A stretch of DNA of 64,000 bases from Diplolepis rosae (lineage: Eukaryota > Arthropoda > Insecta > Hymenoptera > Diplolepididae). The notes under the pieces were generated by a model that saw only the letters and a program-made list of their open reading frames with translations, had not been told where the DNA came from and searched no databases. Below, in pieces: positions 1 to 11,008 of this stretch. The stretch spans positions 1,022,501 to 1,086,500 of the forward strand of contig JAPYXD010000608.1 in assembly GCA_030998225.1 (NCBI GenBank), written 5' to 3'. The stretch's first letter is position 1. Each line of letters starts with the position of its first letter. The position numbers were made by a program, and so were the translations under genes.

Positions 1-296
1 TCGACGTAAATAAAATGATGAAAGCTGTCGAACATAACCACATAGCCAGCGAATGGTGTTTATTCACCGAATCAAATAAGAATAGTCTAAAACGTTCTGC
101 ACAATGGTAATGAGTTTCCATCCATACCTCTTGCCTATCTTCACATTTAAAAGAGAGCTACGAAGTTATGAAAATGCTTCTTCTGAAAATGCACACGAAG
201 TATTGTTGCTTCTAATGTTATTGGGACAGCCGTGCTGGAGACAACAATTACACTGTCAAAGTTTGGTCCGAACGCGACTCGTTTGAACCAGGGCAA

Positions 297-716
297 AGAA
301 TCGTCGCAGAAGATCTTCTAGTGGACACTAAAAATTTTATTCTGCCTCTTATACATATCAAACTCAGGATAGTTAAAAACTTCCTAAAAGCAATAGTTTG
401 AAACGGAATCGCATTTGGCTATCTAAAATCAAAATTTCCAAAACTTAGCAAAGCGGAAATCATAAAAGGGATTTTCATAGGGCCTCCAATTCGCAAGCTT
501 ATGCGCTACAAGCGGTATATGAATGAAATTTTGAGGCAATTTTATGGCCTGAATGTAAACATGTGATTGAAAATACATTTCCGACATTTACACTTCGATT
601 TCTTTCCTGGCAATATGGGATTAGTCAGTGACGAGCACGGAGAAAGATTCCACCAAGATATTGAAACTATTAAGAAGAGATATCAGGGTAAATGGACTGT
701 TCCGTACGGATGGTAG
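297..716 (+). pseudogene. Broken ORF of a repeated arthropod transposon-associated protein
   Basis: One reading frame runs through this stretch with two in-frame TGA codons and ends at TAG (714-716). Visible segments include a leucine-rich start (LPLIHIKLRIVKNF), a middle with IFIGPPIRKLM, and an end with HFDFFPGN-like and SDEHGERFHQDI motifs. I recognise these as a protein that occurs in many scattered arthropod copies and is usually taken to be transposon-derived; its biochemical role is unknown to me. The stops and an apparent shortening in the middle (the usual spacer after RKLM is missing) mark it as dead. The upstream part of the frame (before 297) is not convincing. The flanks give no terminal repeat, so the parent element is not defined. 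Confidence 0.6.
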
Positions 717-2220
717 GTGTGGGAAATAAATAATTAAATATTATTAACAAATAATCATTATTTGGTTAGAAGGAAAAAGAGATGTACGCGGAGGTCGTCC
801 AAACTGTGGGTCACTTTCGTGTCCCTCTTTATTTTTAAGCGGGATCGCTTCCCGGTGTTTTTCCCCACTTTTAATTCGCTAACAAGAGAAAAATTTTCAA
901 AGAGTGCTGAAATTTATTTTGGTTAATTTCGACCGGAAGGTCTTACTATAATTTATTCTAAACAAAATAGTTTCTAAAATTGTAACGATACTGCTTACCA
1001 GTCCGAGGTTATTAATTCTACCAGTTGGTAGGATAAGGGCTGGAGAACAAGGCTGTCTTCGACGTCACCCTTAAATTTCTGACCCAACTGGGCTTCAAAA
1101 ACTTTGTTAGGCGTGACTAAAACTAATCACTCATGTTCGTTCTTTTCATCGGTTGCACGTGGTTGCAACAAGCACACACGTACGAATTTTCAACACTGGC
1201 CTTGTTAATTTTATAAAAATTAAAAGGCGGGTGGAGTTTGAACCAGAAAGAAAACAGTACTTTTAAATTGTTTTCTCTCTCCGCTTTTAATCGTTTATAA
1301 CCTTAATATGGCTCCTCGAAAAATATCTTCTCGTCGTTTTGAGGTTCGATGACAGGATTATTTTTCGGAATTTTGTTTTTTGACGCCAGGCTGTACACGC
1401 ACAATCAACTCTTGCGGCTGACCGACCACAGACGCACTCAAAATATTAATTTGGCGCGAAGCGTAGTGGTAAAACTACGATAGATATTTTTTAGCGCGGC
1501 AACCCCATGAATGGCTTTCGTCAGAGGAAAGATTTGAAAATTGTTCACGTCCACCGAAGTGTGTGTACTTTAACCAACTTTGTCTATTCCCAACAACACG
1601 TATGTTCTGAACCGCGGACGGGCAAAAGCAAAGATCCGTGTTTTACTCCCTAGAGTTCTTACCCGGAGTAAGAAGCTCGTCAGACTGTGATTTTGATTCC
1701 GAATTAATTTACCTCGTTGACTCGCATCAATGTTATTCAGGTGGGGAATAGTGACGACTTAGAATTATTTCTAAATGGCATGATTTCCATGGGAAAGGAA
1801 TTTGTTCTGACACTGAACTAGCCAAATACTTGGTAGCTTCGAAATTTCTTTCGTCTGTTGCCAAGTGAGAAATTTTGTTGACTTGGCCATTTTATTAATT
1901 TATAATGATTCCTGGATTGTTCTAACTCCATAATTTTATATGTTTATATTTTTAATTTAGGACCTGATACCTTAACAATTTCTCATATTTCCAGGAAAAT
2001 GTTGATTCAGGTTTTATGGCAATATGTCACTCACTGGCTAACGATATTTAGTTGTCCAAGTTTTTAATTAATTTTGAGTTACAGGAAGGGTATTTAGTGG
2101 ATTTCAGGTAGGGATAATGACTTAAAAGATGTTACTTTGCATATAACATCGATGCCAGCGATCAAGGAACTCAATGAATATTTTTCAGCGTGCATAGGAA
2201 TCGCCAGAGTAGGTGCATAC
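717..2220. other. Unassigned non-coding DNA
   Basis: No ORF of note, no clear terminal repeat and no RNA gene is visible. The composition is more GC-balanced around 780-1650 than in the rest of the window, so old element remnants are possible, but I cannot name one. Confidence 0.4.
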
Positions 2221-3685
2221 CAGCCCCCTGCATCTCAGCCATAATGCACGTAATCCGCGAAACAGAAATGTCGCAAGAATTGGCCGTGGCCGCTTGAGGC
2301 GCTAATTGTTCATGAGGCCTGAAATCATTTTAATGCCTGGGAAAAATGTATGAAAATTAAGTTGTTGGGGATAAAAACTACTTTATCATATTTTTTATTA
2401 CAACACATTAATCTAGAAAGTTTTAAATATAATTTGAAGCAATTTTTACAGATAGAAAGGGTAATATGCTTGAAATTTTGGCGAAAATTGTCTTTGTAAT
2501 TCTGGCTGGAAATTGAAATCAAAGTTCTGTTATCTTCGTTTTAACATTAATATTTACATTGTGATTATTAAATAAAAATACAATATTTATTTATATTATC
2601 AATATTATTGATATTATATCAGTCTTACATATTATAATAGAAAAATTGTCTATTAAAATTCCATCAAATTGAATTATAATACGGGTATTAATTATATCTT
2701 GATTTTTTTAGAAAAATTAGATTTTATTATAGGACATTTTGTATTTTATATTTTAAAACTTCCCAGTAATTGAAAAAATGAACGTACATTTGAAAAAGTA
2801 ACAAATATAAAGAATTTATAAAATGCCTTTATAAGTATTTGAAAACACAAAGAACAAAGATGTTTGTAATAAATAATAATCAACATAATATACTATATTT
2901 CATAATAATATAATGGATATTTAGATCTCATATGCACAACATTTATTATGTCTATTTTATCTATAATTAGGGATGGGCGATCTCGATTCGATTCTACGGA
3001 GATCGATCTTTTTTATTCGATTAATCGGTTGGATTGATATTTTTTTTCGATCTTTACGAACGACTCTCCTTTCTTTCTTTCCTGTTGCCTATTTCTTTGA
3101 ACTGTTCCTATGAACTGTTTTTTGGTTTAAAAGTTAGGTGAGTGAGATCAAGGGGTCGACCACGAGAATATCCTTAATGTGATATACAAAGTATATTAAT
3201 ATTATAAACTTTATAGTAATAGTTCATATTTATGCCAGAAATTTAAACCATAAATAATACTTTAAGTGATATGCAAAGTTCAAAGTATATTAATATCATA
3301 AACTTTATAGTAATACTTCATATTTATGTCAGAAACTTTATCAATAATAATACGCATTGCTTTAGAAATTGTGCAATTTTGAAAAATAAAAAACGTTCCT
3401 GATTCGCAAATATAGTGTGTTTTTAAGCCTAATTTCCTTTTTTATTGATATAAACACTTTTTTATTTTGATAATTTAAATTAAAAAAATATGCAAGACAC
3501 AATTATATCTCCAATTGTTATAAAATATTTTAAAAAAAGGTTATTTTACAGAAATTTATAATTTTCTGAAAAAGGTATCGATTTTCGAAGATCGATTCAA
3601 AACTCGATCTTTTTAACCGATTAATCGATAAAATTGAATCAATAATTTCAAAATCGATTCTTTTTTTTTAAGATCGCCCATCCCC
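2221..3685. mobile_element. CAGCC-type (P-like) element, copy 1, truncated at right
   Basis: It begins CAGCCCCCTGCATCTCAGCC and is collinear with the complete copy at 25201-27177 over its whole length, with small indels. The right end is missing: the sequence passes directly from the end of a nested hAT-type MITE into the R1-type reverse transcriptase at about 3686. No coding capacity is visible. The terminal motif CAGCC(N)nTGCATC is shared with the elements at 35446 and 44710, and the latter carries P-transposase pieces. Assignment to the P superfamily is therefore by inference. Confidence 0.6.
2968..3685. mobile_element. Nested hAT-type MITE (TAGGGATGGGCGAT termini), copy 1
   Basis: The left terminus is TAGGGATGGGCGATCTCGAT and the right terminus is the inverted ATCGCCCATCCC. 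Subterminal regions carry many ATCGAT-type repeats (GATCGATCTTTTT / AAAAGATCGATT). It lies inside the CAGCC element at the same place as the copy at 25984-26773, so both descend from one insertion. The last bases and the right target duplication are lost here. Confidence 0.65.
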
Positions 3686-3686
3686 G

Positions 3687-4280
3687 GGCCTGGACAATCT
3701 CGATCAAGTCCAGTATATTGTGCGAAACTTGTTTCCACACGTGGAGCCGTTTCAAAGGCAGGACCGAAGTTCCTGCGTGGTCCGGCGCGAGGAACTCTTT
3801 ACTCTCGAGGAACTAAAGAGAGCGGGTGGAAGGCTCAAGGCAAGGACGGCGCCGGGGATCGACAGAGCGCCAACAGATCCTCAAAGAGGATTGGTCCTGC
3901 TGAGGAAGGACAACAAACCTCCAGGGGATCCCTCATCGTATAGACCAATATGTCTATTGGATACTGTGGGGAAGCTTCTGGAGGAGTTAATTCTACAACG
4001 GCTTCAGACTCTCTTGGTCGGAGAGAACTTTCTCTCGGAAAACCAGTTCGGATTCAGGAAGGGCAGGTCCACTGTGGACGCTATCCAGGCTAGGGTTAAC
4101 ATCACAACAAATGCAAGAAAAGGATCTGGTAAGCGTAAGGAATTCTGCGCGTTGATCAACATTGACATACGCAAAGCGTATAATACCGCGAGGTAGAATA
4201 TCTGCATCGAGGCGATGATGCGGAAAAAGGTTCCAGACAACATGTTGCGAATGATAGACGTTTGGAACGTCATGTACGAC
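3687..4280 (+). pseudogene. R1-type non-LTR reverse transcriptase, N-terminal half (part 1 of copy 1)
   Basis: The frame opens at about 3693 and reads to 4196. It contains the hallmark PPGDPSSYRPICLLD-type segment, the QFGFRKGRSTVDAI segment and an IDIRKAYNTA segment that corresponds to RT motif A. A TAG replaces the tryptophan codon expected just after AYNTA. Two internal deletions are visible. About 40 residues are missing before LVLLRKDNKPPG, and the motif B region is missing between LRMID and VWNVMYD. In an active element this enzyme copies the RNA at a nicked target site. The sequence continues after the hAT insertion, at 6847. The C-terminal sequence of copy 2 fits the R1/Jockey group of LINEs. 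Confidence 0.85.
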
Positions 4281-5781
4281 TAGTGATGGGACATCGAATG
4301 AAAACATTGATGTTTTCAAACATCGATATATTGAAAAGATAACATCGATGTAAAAAATAAACATCGATATCGTAAGAAAATATCGATTATCGTTATATAA
4401 AATATAGCGCCTACGCAAGTGTTTTACTGTAATTAGAGGTTATAATAAAAAGCTGGTTTTATTTTATTTGTATAGTTTTGTTTTAAAAAAAGTATTTATT
4501 CACAAAAAAGTTTAACCCACCATTATTTAGATGATATTAAACTTGGAGAGGGACTCCAACATCAAAATTCAATTTTTTTTTTTTACTCAACAAATATTAG
4601 AATAAGAAAGTTTTTGGCTTTTTGGCGGTGTCTCGTTTCTAAATAAAAGTGGGACTGCAGGTACAAAAACTTCTAAATTGAATGCTTTTCACAAAAAATT
4701 ATGTTTTTGAAAGTCAGGGTTAATACAGTTTTGCACAAAAAGTATTCAATTCACAAATTCTTTTTACCCGCACTACCATTTTGATTTAGAAAAGGAACAC
4801 CACCATGAAGCCAAAAACATTCTAATTCTAATTTTTGTTAAGTCGAAAGAAGAAATTGAATTTTGAAGTTGGAATCACGCTCGAACAGCCTTAAGGATGC
4901 TCATATTGCTTGCGTAACATCCACATTTCTTAAAAATTATTTAAAAGCACAGTTTTGTTTGTGTAATTGTCAATTAAAACCTAAATATTAAAAAACCATT
5001 AATCTTTCTGCCTTCGAAAAAACTATTTGTACTCTTCCACGGTGTATTTGACTTCTTTTGGAGGTTCTTCGAATTGTAGCAGTTGTGGCCTTTCTAAAAA
5101 ATCTACTGAAATTTCTTGTTATGGTTACATAATAATTCAAAACTGTGTTTTTTAGAGTAAAGCTTTTTTCATTGACATAATTTAGAGTTGATACAAAAAT
5201 ATAAAAGATTCTTTGACTCGAGACGAATCGATTGACCTATAATATTGATACATTTTTGGGAAAAGTAAGAAAATTGTGGATATTTATAATATTTAAAAAT
5301 TTGATTTTTCATAGTAAAAGTTTTTCCTTAATGCAATTCAAACTTGGTTCAACAATTTAAAAGATGACCTTATTTTATACGGATCAAATGACCTATAATA
5401 TTAACACATTTTCTCGCCGAGTAAAGAAGTTAAGGTCATTTATAAAATTGGAAAAGTAAAATTTACAATTTTTTTATTATTAATATAATCTTTTTAAATC
5501 TTTTTTTCAAAGTTGTCCAACGAAAAAATATCTTCTGCAATCAAATAATACTAAATTACTTATTATACAGCTGCAATGATATTTAATACTGTATTATTGT
5601 TTTAAAAAATCGTTAATGCTTCATGGCTAGTTTATATTATAATTATATTGCAAAATTACACATTTTTGTCAATATAAGGAAACTGTGAACTCCATATAAC
5701 CTAAAAAAAATGTTTCTTGCACGTGGCTTTTTTCGCAATGTTCGTAGGTGTATCATAAAAGTATATATTAGCTTACCTTTA

Positions 5782-6442
5782 AGGTAGTTGTCGTGCAAAA
5801 AATCAGTCTCTGGAAGAAGAAGTTCTTCTATGATTTCAAGACTGGTAATTATATCATCAGCCGTGTCAAATGTAAGGAAAGACACTCTTTTTAATAAAAA
5901 AATTTTCATATTACGAAAAATAATATTTTAATATTTTTTTTGTAATAGGATATTTCCTTATTATCGCTTCTTACCAATTTTTTGAAAATGATTGAAGTTT
6001 CTTAAATCATAGCTTATTTTTTCGATGAAAATATTCTCTACAACTTAACCGTTTCCAATTTTTGAAAATGAATAAATTATTATCAAATTCAGCAATTTGT
6101 TTATAAAAATTTCGTTTTGGAAAATTGTTTTTTAATGATTTCAACCATTAAAGAATTTATTTTCAAAAATTGGAAACGGTTAAGTTGTAGAGAATATTTT
6201 CATCGAAAAAATGAGTTATGATTTAAGAAACTTCAATCATTTTCAAAAAATTGGTAAAGAGCGATAATAAGGAAATATCCTATTACAAAAAGCATTATTA
6301 AAATATTATTTTTCGTAATTTAAAATTTTTTTTATTAAAAAGCGTGTCTTTGCTTACATTTGACACGGCTGATGATATAATTACCAGTCTTGAAATCATA
6401 GAAAAACTTCTTCCAGACTGATTTTTTGAACGACAACTACCT
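5782..6442. mobile_element. Fold-back MITE with TA duplication (AGGTAG family), copy 1
   Basis: The ends are AGGTAGTTGTCGT and ACGACAACTACCT, flanked by TA at 5780-5781 and 6443-6444. This pattern is typical of Tc1/mariner-related MITEs. Nearly the whole length is self-complementary (for example 5980-6070 pairs with 6152-6245). The loop centre lies near 6110. It is nested inside the hAT-like element. Related copies lie at 39540-40210 and from 63382. Confidence 0.75.
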
Positions 6443-6564
6443 TAATCGTCACAGTTCGCATAAATTGAATACCGAAAACCACTGTAGGGCAAAGGATTTC
6501 CTGTATATAATGCGATAATGCGAAATCGTGGAAAACGTGATCCATAAAAAAACTGTAATTTCAT

Positions 6565-6683
6565 CTTCTGTTTATTGGCGAGCGGCAGAACTTGATTGGT
6601 TCTTTCCGACGGTTTCCGACGAAAAATCAATATCTCTAATGGAATTGACCAATCAAGTTCTGCAACTCGCCAGCAAACAGAAG
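6565..6683. repeat. Imperfect hairpin
   Basis: The left arm CTTCTGTTTATTGGCGAG and following bases pairs with the right arm ending CTCGCCAGCAAACAGAAG. The inner part GCAGAACTTGATTGGT pairs with ACCAATCAAGTTCTGC. It is probably a subterminal fold of the surrounding hAT-like element. Confidence 0.6.
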
Positions 6684-6846
6684 GTGTAAAAAGTACCATA
6701 AAAACATCTAAAAAATATCGACATCGAAACTTTATATCGATATTTACACATTGACATCGATAAGGCAATATCGATGTTAAAAAAATCGATAATCCAAAGC
6801 AAAACATCGATGTTTTCAATGTTTTGACATCGATGTCCCATCACTA

Positions 6847-7180
6847 TGTACGACGATTTCCTGCGCATGGACCTGCCTGCTGGAACGAGCGTCATCAGCT
6901 TCGCGGATGACGCACTTGTGTGTGCAGCTGACGACATCAGAATCCTGGAGCTGAGAATCAATAAAAGTCTGTGGCGGGCAAAGCGTTGGTTGGCAAGCAG
7001 TGGCCTGAAAATGGCCCCTGAGAAAACCGAGGCTTCACTCATCACGGACAGGAGATCCTTTTAGTACGGGAGAATCATTCTCGGAGAGCATGAGGTCGAG
7101 GGGGAAACAATTATTAAATACATGGGAGTGCAGTTGGATCGTAGGCTTAGCTTTGGCGAATACCTAAAGATCGCAACGAC
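6847..7180 (+). pseudogene. R1-type reverse transcriptase, catalytic FADD region (part 2 of copy 1)
   Basis: The frame resumes after the hAT insertion with MYDDFLRMDLPAGTS and reaches the RT motif C FADD at 6900-6911. It continues to a stop at 7062-7064, where copy 2 has an open codon. Homology to copy 2 ends within GATCGCAAC at about 7180, where a different sequence starts. About 680 bp of the coding region present in copy 2 are missing here. Copy 1 resumes at 11204 with the last codons. Confidence 0.85.
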
Positions 7181-7800
7181 CATGCAATTTCACTAATCTC
7201 AAACCATTTCAATTCAAACGACATAAAATTTATTGGTAAAATAAACATCTAATGTACAACAGAAATGAGACACACTCACACACAAGCTCACACTAAAAAT
7301 ACACAAAAAAAAAAACAAAACACACATCATATAATTACACCTAAAAGTACAGATACACTAAAATACATACAAATATATATATATACAAAAATATAGCAAA
7401 AACACTACACGCGAGGCAGGTATGGCACTTCACGGGCTTGAACCCGGCGATAACCCCTCAGGATCGGACGCCTGCGATATACAACCACGGACCTAGGAGC
7501 TGAAACAAAATTTTAAAAAATTTTTATAAAAGATCTTCAGGACAAAAATTTAAAAAGAAATAAATACAAGAACCAAGAAAAAAACTAACCTTCATAGGAC
7601 ACTAGAGCCGAGCCACAGGTGCATCTCGTGACGTCTCTCGAGTGTGCTGACTGGATGAATCGCCCACACCGGCAAAAACGCTCCTCAGTGCCCTGTATCC
7701 TGAAAAATATAATAAAATCGATTAATCAAAGGAAGAGAAAAACAAGAAGAAAAATATAATAAATATATAACAAAAAGAAAGAGGATAATTTTAGGCAAAC

Positions 7801-8154
7801 CTACCCCAAACAATAAGCTGAGGGTGCTGAATGAGAACAGCAACGAGATGCTTGAGCAGGTAAGGGCGAGATATCCCGCGACACCATGCTATGAAGCTCC
7901 TCACAGAGGTTATGGGTCTCCTGACACGCCTCACGAATCACATGATCCGCCGATGCCACCTCCATAGCAGATGGATCTGCAGTTGACGCAGGGATGCGCC
8001 AGGACGGACCCTCTTCGGACTCCGGTGGAACCACCTGTCGCTCCTGGATAAGGAACCACATCAGTCGTACCCAGGGCAGCAGGGTATCCACCAGGTTCGA
8101 CACCTGCCTCAGCAACCCTGGAGCAGGAACCTGCGGAGCCCGTTGATAGGAATC
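7801..8154 (-). CDS. Putative internal exon, function unknown
   Basis: It is bounded by a strong acceptor (TTTTTTTGCAG before 8154) and a donor (G/GTAGGTTT at about 7804). One frame is open throughout (SYQRAPQVPAPGLLRQVSN... to ...HSAPSAYCLG). A second frame is open for most of the length and is glycine-rich. I cannot decide which is used, because the phase depends on the uncertain upstream donor. No domain is recognised. The GC content is higher than in the flanking introns, which supports an exon. Confidence 0.35.
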   Translation of the reverse strand, partial: DSYQRAPQVPAPGLLRQVSNLVDTLLPWVRLMWFLIQERQVVPPESEEGPSWRIPASTADPSAMEVASADHVIREACQETHNLCEELHSMVSRDISPLPAQASRCCSHSAPSAYCLG

Positions 8155-8228
8155 TGCAAAAAAATAGAAAAGAGAATAAAACACCATACATTAAAAATTG
8201 GAAACACAGCAAGAAAAAGGACTCTAAC

Positions 8229-8699
8229 CTACGCGAGATCAACAAAAAAACCCTTTAGCGCGAGCATAGAACGCTGAGCAACAAAACTATCCTTAATTTT
8301 TCCAGAAGAAACGCGGATTAACACCCCGTTATAAGATTTCTTCAATCGATGAACAATACAAAAATCCGAGTCCGTCACCGATAATCCAAGGAGCTCCCTT
8401 GCCAACGAAACGAGTACCGGAACAACTTGACAGACCGGCACACGCCAAACAATAAACTGATGTATCCCCGCCGAATCCTCAAGCGCGGAAATTCAAGACG
8501 ATAAACTCTCAGTTACTGAGAGAGTAGACAGAGTGCCGCGGGAATAATCCGGAAAAGATGGACCCGATTCAAATAAGTTACAATCAAAATTATCTAAATA
8601 AAATTGACTATCGGACCCGGTAAGGCAAGAAGAGGACTGGCCCGAGATATACTCGTCGATTAACACGGCACGGAAATCACTCTCACGGGGTTCAGACAT
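8229..8699 (-). pseudogene. ORF resembling the FP25-like domain of retroelement proteins, with one in-frame TGA
   Basis: Translation from ATG at 8699 gives 68 residues (MSEPRESDFRAVLIDEYISG...), then a TGA. The same frame stays open for 87 more residues to a TAG at 8229. The second half has LARELLGLSVTDSDFCIVHR, then a basic LKKSYNGVLIRVSSGK stretch. This pattern (short helix, D-x-x-x-x-HR, then a strand) resembles the FP25-like region of insect non-LTR ORF1 proteins and baculovirus FP proteins, by eye only. The frame is open on both sides of a single TGA, so either a recent mutation or readthrough is possible. The TAG at the end overlaps a splice donor (CGTAG/GTTAGA), so the reading could also continue into the next exon. 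Confidence 0.4.
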
Positions 8700-8810
8700 C
8701 GCGCACCGAAATGTAAGAGACCCAACCCAGAAGACCTATTAAATACGAAAACACCCCACCAACAATCACAAAAACTGATGACTCAAAGAAATTAAAAACT
8801 CACCGTGAGG

Positions 8811-8945
8811 TCGAAGTTCTCCACGATCCATGGTCAAATCGTTGGCCTCATGGGCGTTGTTTAGGTACCACTGCGAGTAAGGAATCGTCCGGGAACCACT
8901 GGATGATGAAGCTTGTCCTGCCATGATGTTAAAAGAACTAATGAA
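8811..8945 (-). CDS. Putative first coding exon, function unknown
   Basis: It starts with ATGs at about 8946 and 8924. The second begins MAGQASSSSGSRTIPYSQWY and runs for about 37 codons to a consensus donor (CTCACG/GTGAGT). The serine-rich start looks disordered. The next ATG-led ORF begins at 8699. Joining the two with the acceptor near 8732 gives an early stop, so the true structure is unresolved. Confidence 0.3.
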
Positions 8946-9372
8946 GTAACGCATCTTCAAAAAAAAATAGCAGCTGCCCAGCCATACAAAAATTGATGAC
9001 AGACGTTAAAACTTACCTATGCAAAATAAGAAGAGAGAAAATAAAAAAAAATAAAAATAAAATAAAAAGAAACGACAATCCAGGGAAACATAAGTTAAGA
9101 ATCAAGGATAAATCATACTCACCTATGTCAATCTGAGAATCAGAAGTTCACTATAGACACAACACATGATCAATTACACGAGGAATACACAATCCAGGAA
9201 GAGAAAGAAATTATTATCACTTGGAATTCGAAACCGACGCGGTGCCTCTCCTGTTGTTATAGCCAAGTAAATTAAAAATAAAAAAAAAATAATAATAAAA
9301 TTAATTAATTAAATGTGAAAGGGAAAAGGGGAAGATAAATAAATAATATTATCATCGAGGACGATGATTAAT

Positions 9373-9387
9373 CTAAGGAGGGAGGAC
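9373..9387 (+). promoter_or_regulatory. Polypurine tract next to the LTR
   Basis: AAGGAGGGAGGAC directly precedes the inferred LTR start (GTTACATCCC at 9389). In LTR retrotransposons this purine run primes plus-strand DNA synthesis. A second purine run, AAAGGGAAAAGGGGAAGA, lies about 60 bp upstream. Both are on the plus strand, in agreement with the TATA box and AATAAA inside the LTR. Confidence 0.5.
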
Positions 9388-10146
9388 AGTTACATCCCTG
9401 ATATTTCAAAAATTTTAATACCTTTCGCCTGTGCCTAGGCAACCCAGTAAACGGTCAGGGGTATAACTGATACATGTCTCCTCATTACAACACTGATAGT
9501 AGGAAACACCTGTCAGAAATCATCTGAGATCGACAAGGCAGTCGAGTTGCATAAAACAAGAACATTGCCTTGCCGTCGGTAATGTAGGAAATCAGATAAG
9601 TAACATTAATAATTATTTAACAAAATAAATAACAATAAAATTCATTATTGTCGTTAAATAGTTAATAATAATAATCAAACACTAATACATAATAATCATC
9701 AAGGACCCATTATGGATAATCAATAACATCAATCACATTATTGGGGATTCGCAAGATAACGTAAATAATATTTCAAAATATAGACGCTAGAAGATTATGT
9801 ATTACATAAATACTATAAGGAAATAAGATTAAAAACTAATGTATAAAATAATAGATGAGTCAGTGCATTTGTAACTTAGTACAATTGCACCGACCTGTCA
9901 ACATATACATATTATGTAGCATAGCTGAAAAAACGAGAGAAAGATGTACCGCATTGAGCGTGAATGAACTTTGATCCCGATAGTATGACCTGTTTGGGAA
10001 CGCGCCGCGAGTTCATGCATTTACGCGATTGTCAGCAAGTATGGTCAATGACACTGCTGCCAGACGCTTGCCGATCCATCGAGTAGCAAGGTACGTGCCG
10101 ATCCACGAAAATATGAATGCTCTCCCACTATAGGAATAATCAATAC

Positions 10147-10154
10147 TATATAAA
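10147..10154 (+). promoter_or_regulatory. TATA box of the LTR
   Basis: TATATAAA is followed about 25-50 bp later by a pyrimidine-rich stretch with TCAGTC-like initiator sequence (GTTCAGTCTTCAAG). This matches a retrotransposon promoter at the U3/R border. Confidence 0.5.
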
Positions 10155-10588
10155 CCCCAGATTTACCTCTGGAGGTTGTCTTTTCGCTAGTAGCTGTTCA
10201 GTCTTCAAGATCTTAACGTTGGTAATCACTCCATCCGCAAGTCATACTGTCGGTGTCACGAATTGACCCTTCGATATTCGTAAATTGGTATCTTACACAA
10301 GGAATACCTCGGTACATGACTACATGTACTTGGTACATGAAATCCCTGGTCCTTAAGTGGTGCAAGTCCGGTGGTCCTGAATTGATAAGTGCCGTTAAAT
10401 ACGTGTATCGTCGTATTAAGTCGAGTTCTGAGAGTTAAATCTACAGAAAACGAACTTAACCAGTGTTTAGCAAGCAAGTTGGATTGTCTGATACGCTTCC
10501 TGTACTACTTGACTAGCACTACATAACTCCAGCCAGGATTGTGCCGTTATCCAGCTATCAACAAGGAGAAATATACGACAAAACTCTT

Positions 10589-10610
10589 TCTCTTGCCTTC
10601 TCAAGCAAGG
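10589..10610 (+). repeat. Short hairpin related to the array
   Basis: CTTGCCTTCTCAAGCAAGG folds into a CTTGC/GCAAG stem with a CTTCTCAA loop. The TTGCCTTCTCA string recurs at about 10931, inside the array. Confidence 0.5.
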
Positions 10611-10614
10611 AAAA

Positions 10615-11000
10615 AGCGTAAGTTATATAAATAAGCATCTCAAAACTTATTATATTAACTATAACGCCAATTGTAGTGCGTGAGTTGTATACCTAGGCAT
10701 CTCAAAACCTAGTATATTAGCATAAAACGTACAAGTTACATATATAGGCATCTCAAAACCTGTATTAATAACTTGTAGACGCACACACCTAAACGCGGAA
10801 GTCACATATATAGGCATCTCAAAACCTGTATTATTGACTTATATAGACGCACACTTTTAATGCGTGAGTTACATATATAGGCATCTCAAAACCTGTATTA
10901 CTAACTCATAAACGCATAAAGCCCTTAATATTGCCTTCTCATCCTCAGAAGTAGTATAAGTCATACACATAAGCATCTCAAAACTTAATGTATATCTGTC
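10615..11000 (+). repeat. Tandem array of six hairpins with an invariant apical sequence
   Basis: GCATCTCAAAAC occurs exactly six times, starting at 10635, 10697, 10748, 10814, 10881 and 10973 (spacing 62, 51, 66, 67 and 92). Each copy is flanked by self-complementary arms whose sequence changes while pairing is kept. The closing stem is AAG/CTT in copies 1 and 6 and AGG/CCT in copies 2-5. The lower stem is CAAGTTA/TAACTTG in copy 3, AAGTCA/TGACTT in copy 4 and TGAGTTA/TAACTCA in copy 5. Copy 6 pairs only weakly. The array lies downstream of the TATA box and upstream of AATAAA, so it would be in the R region and present at both ends of the element RNA. Confidence 0.8.
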
Positions 11001-11008
11001 TTTTAATT

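Larger units (their letters stand above)
4281..6846. mobile_element. hAT-like non-autonomous element with perfect 8-bp TSD
   Basis: The termini are TAGTGATGGGACATCGA and its inverted copy TCGATGTCCCATCACTA. The flanks are TGTACGAC on both sides (4273-4280 and 6847-6854), a perfect 8-bp target duplication as made by hAT transposases. Both ends carry runs of ATCGAT repeats. The interior has no transposase. It holds a nested TA-type fold-back (5782-6442) and a hairpin (6565-6683). The reverse transcriptase resumes exactly after the duplication. Copy 2 of the retroelement, near 16364, has the stump of the same insertion at the same site. Confidence 0.85.
7195..9250 (-). other. Spliced antisense transcription unit inside an LTR element
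   Basis: Read on the minus strand, the region has a run of well-formed splice sites. Donors include TAG/GTGAGT (about 9122), TAG/GTAAGT (about 9014), ACG/GTGAGT (about 8811), a GTTAGAG donor (about 8230), G/GTAGGTTT (about 7804) and AAG/GTTAG (about 7592). Acceptors include TTTTTTTGCAG (about 8155), TATATTTTTCAG (about 7702) and TTTTGTTTCAG (about 7504). It ends with AATAAA on the minus strand (7229-7234), about 30 bp before the junction with the R1-type sequence. Exons are short and the putative introns are T-rich. Its position between the R1 junction and a plus-strand polypurine tract and LTR suggests an antisense gene of a retrotransposon. A separate captured gene piece is the alternative. 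Confidence 0.45.

Noticed and set aside
10615..11000. CRISPR-like array (regular repeats of a 12-bp string)
   Set aside because: The host is eukaryotic, the spacers pair with each other as hairpin arms, and the spacing is irregular.
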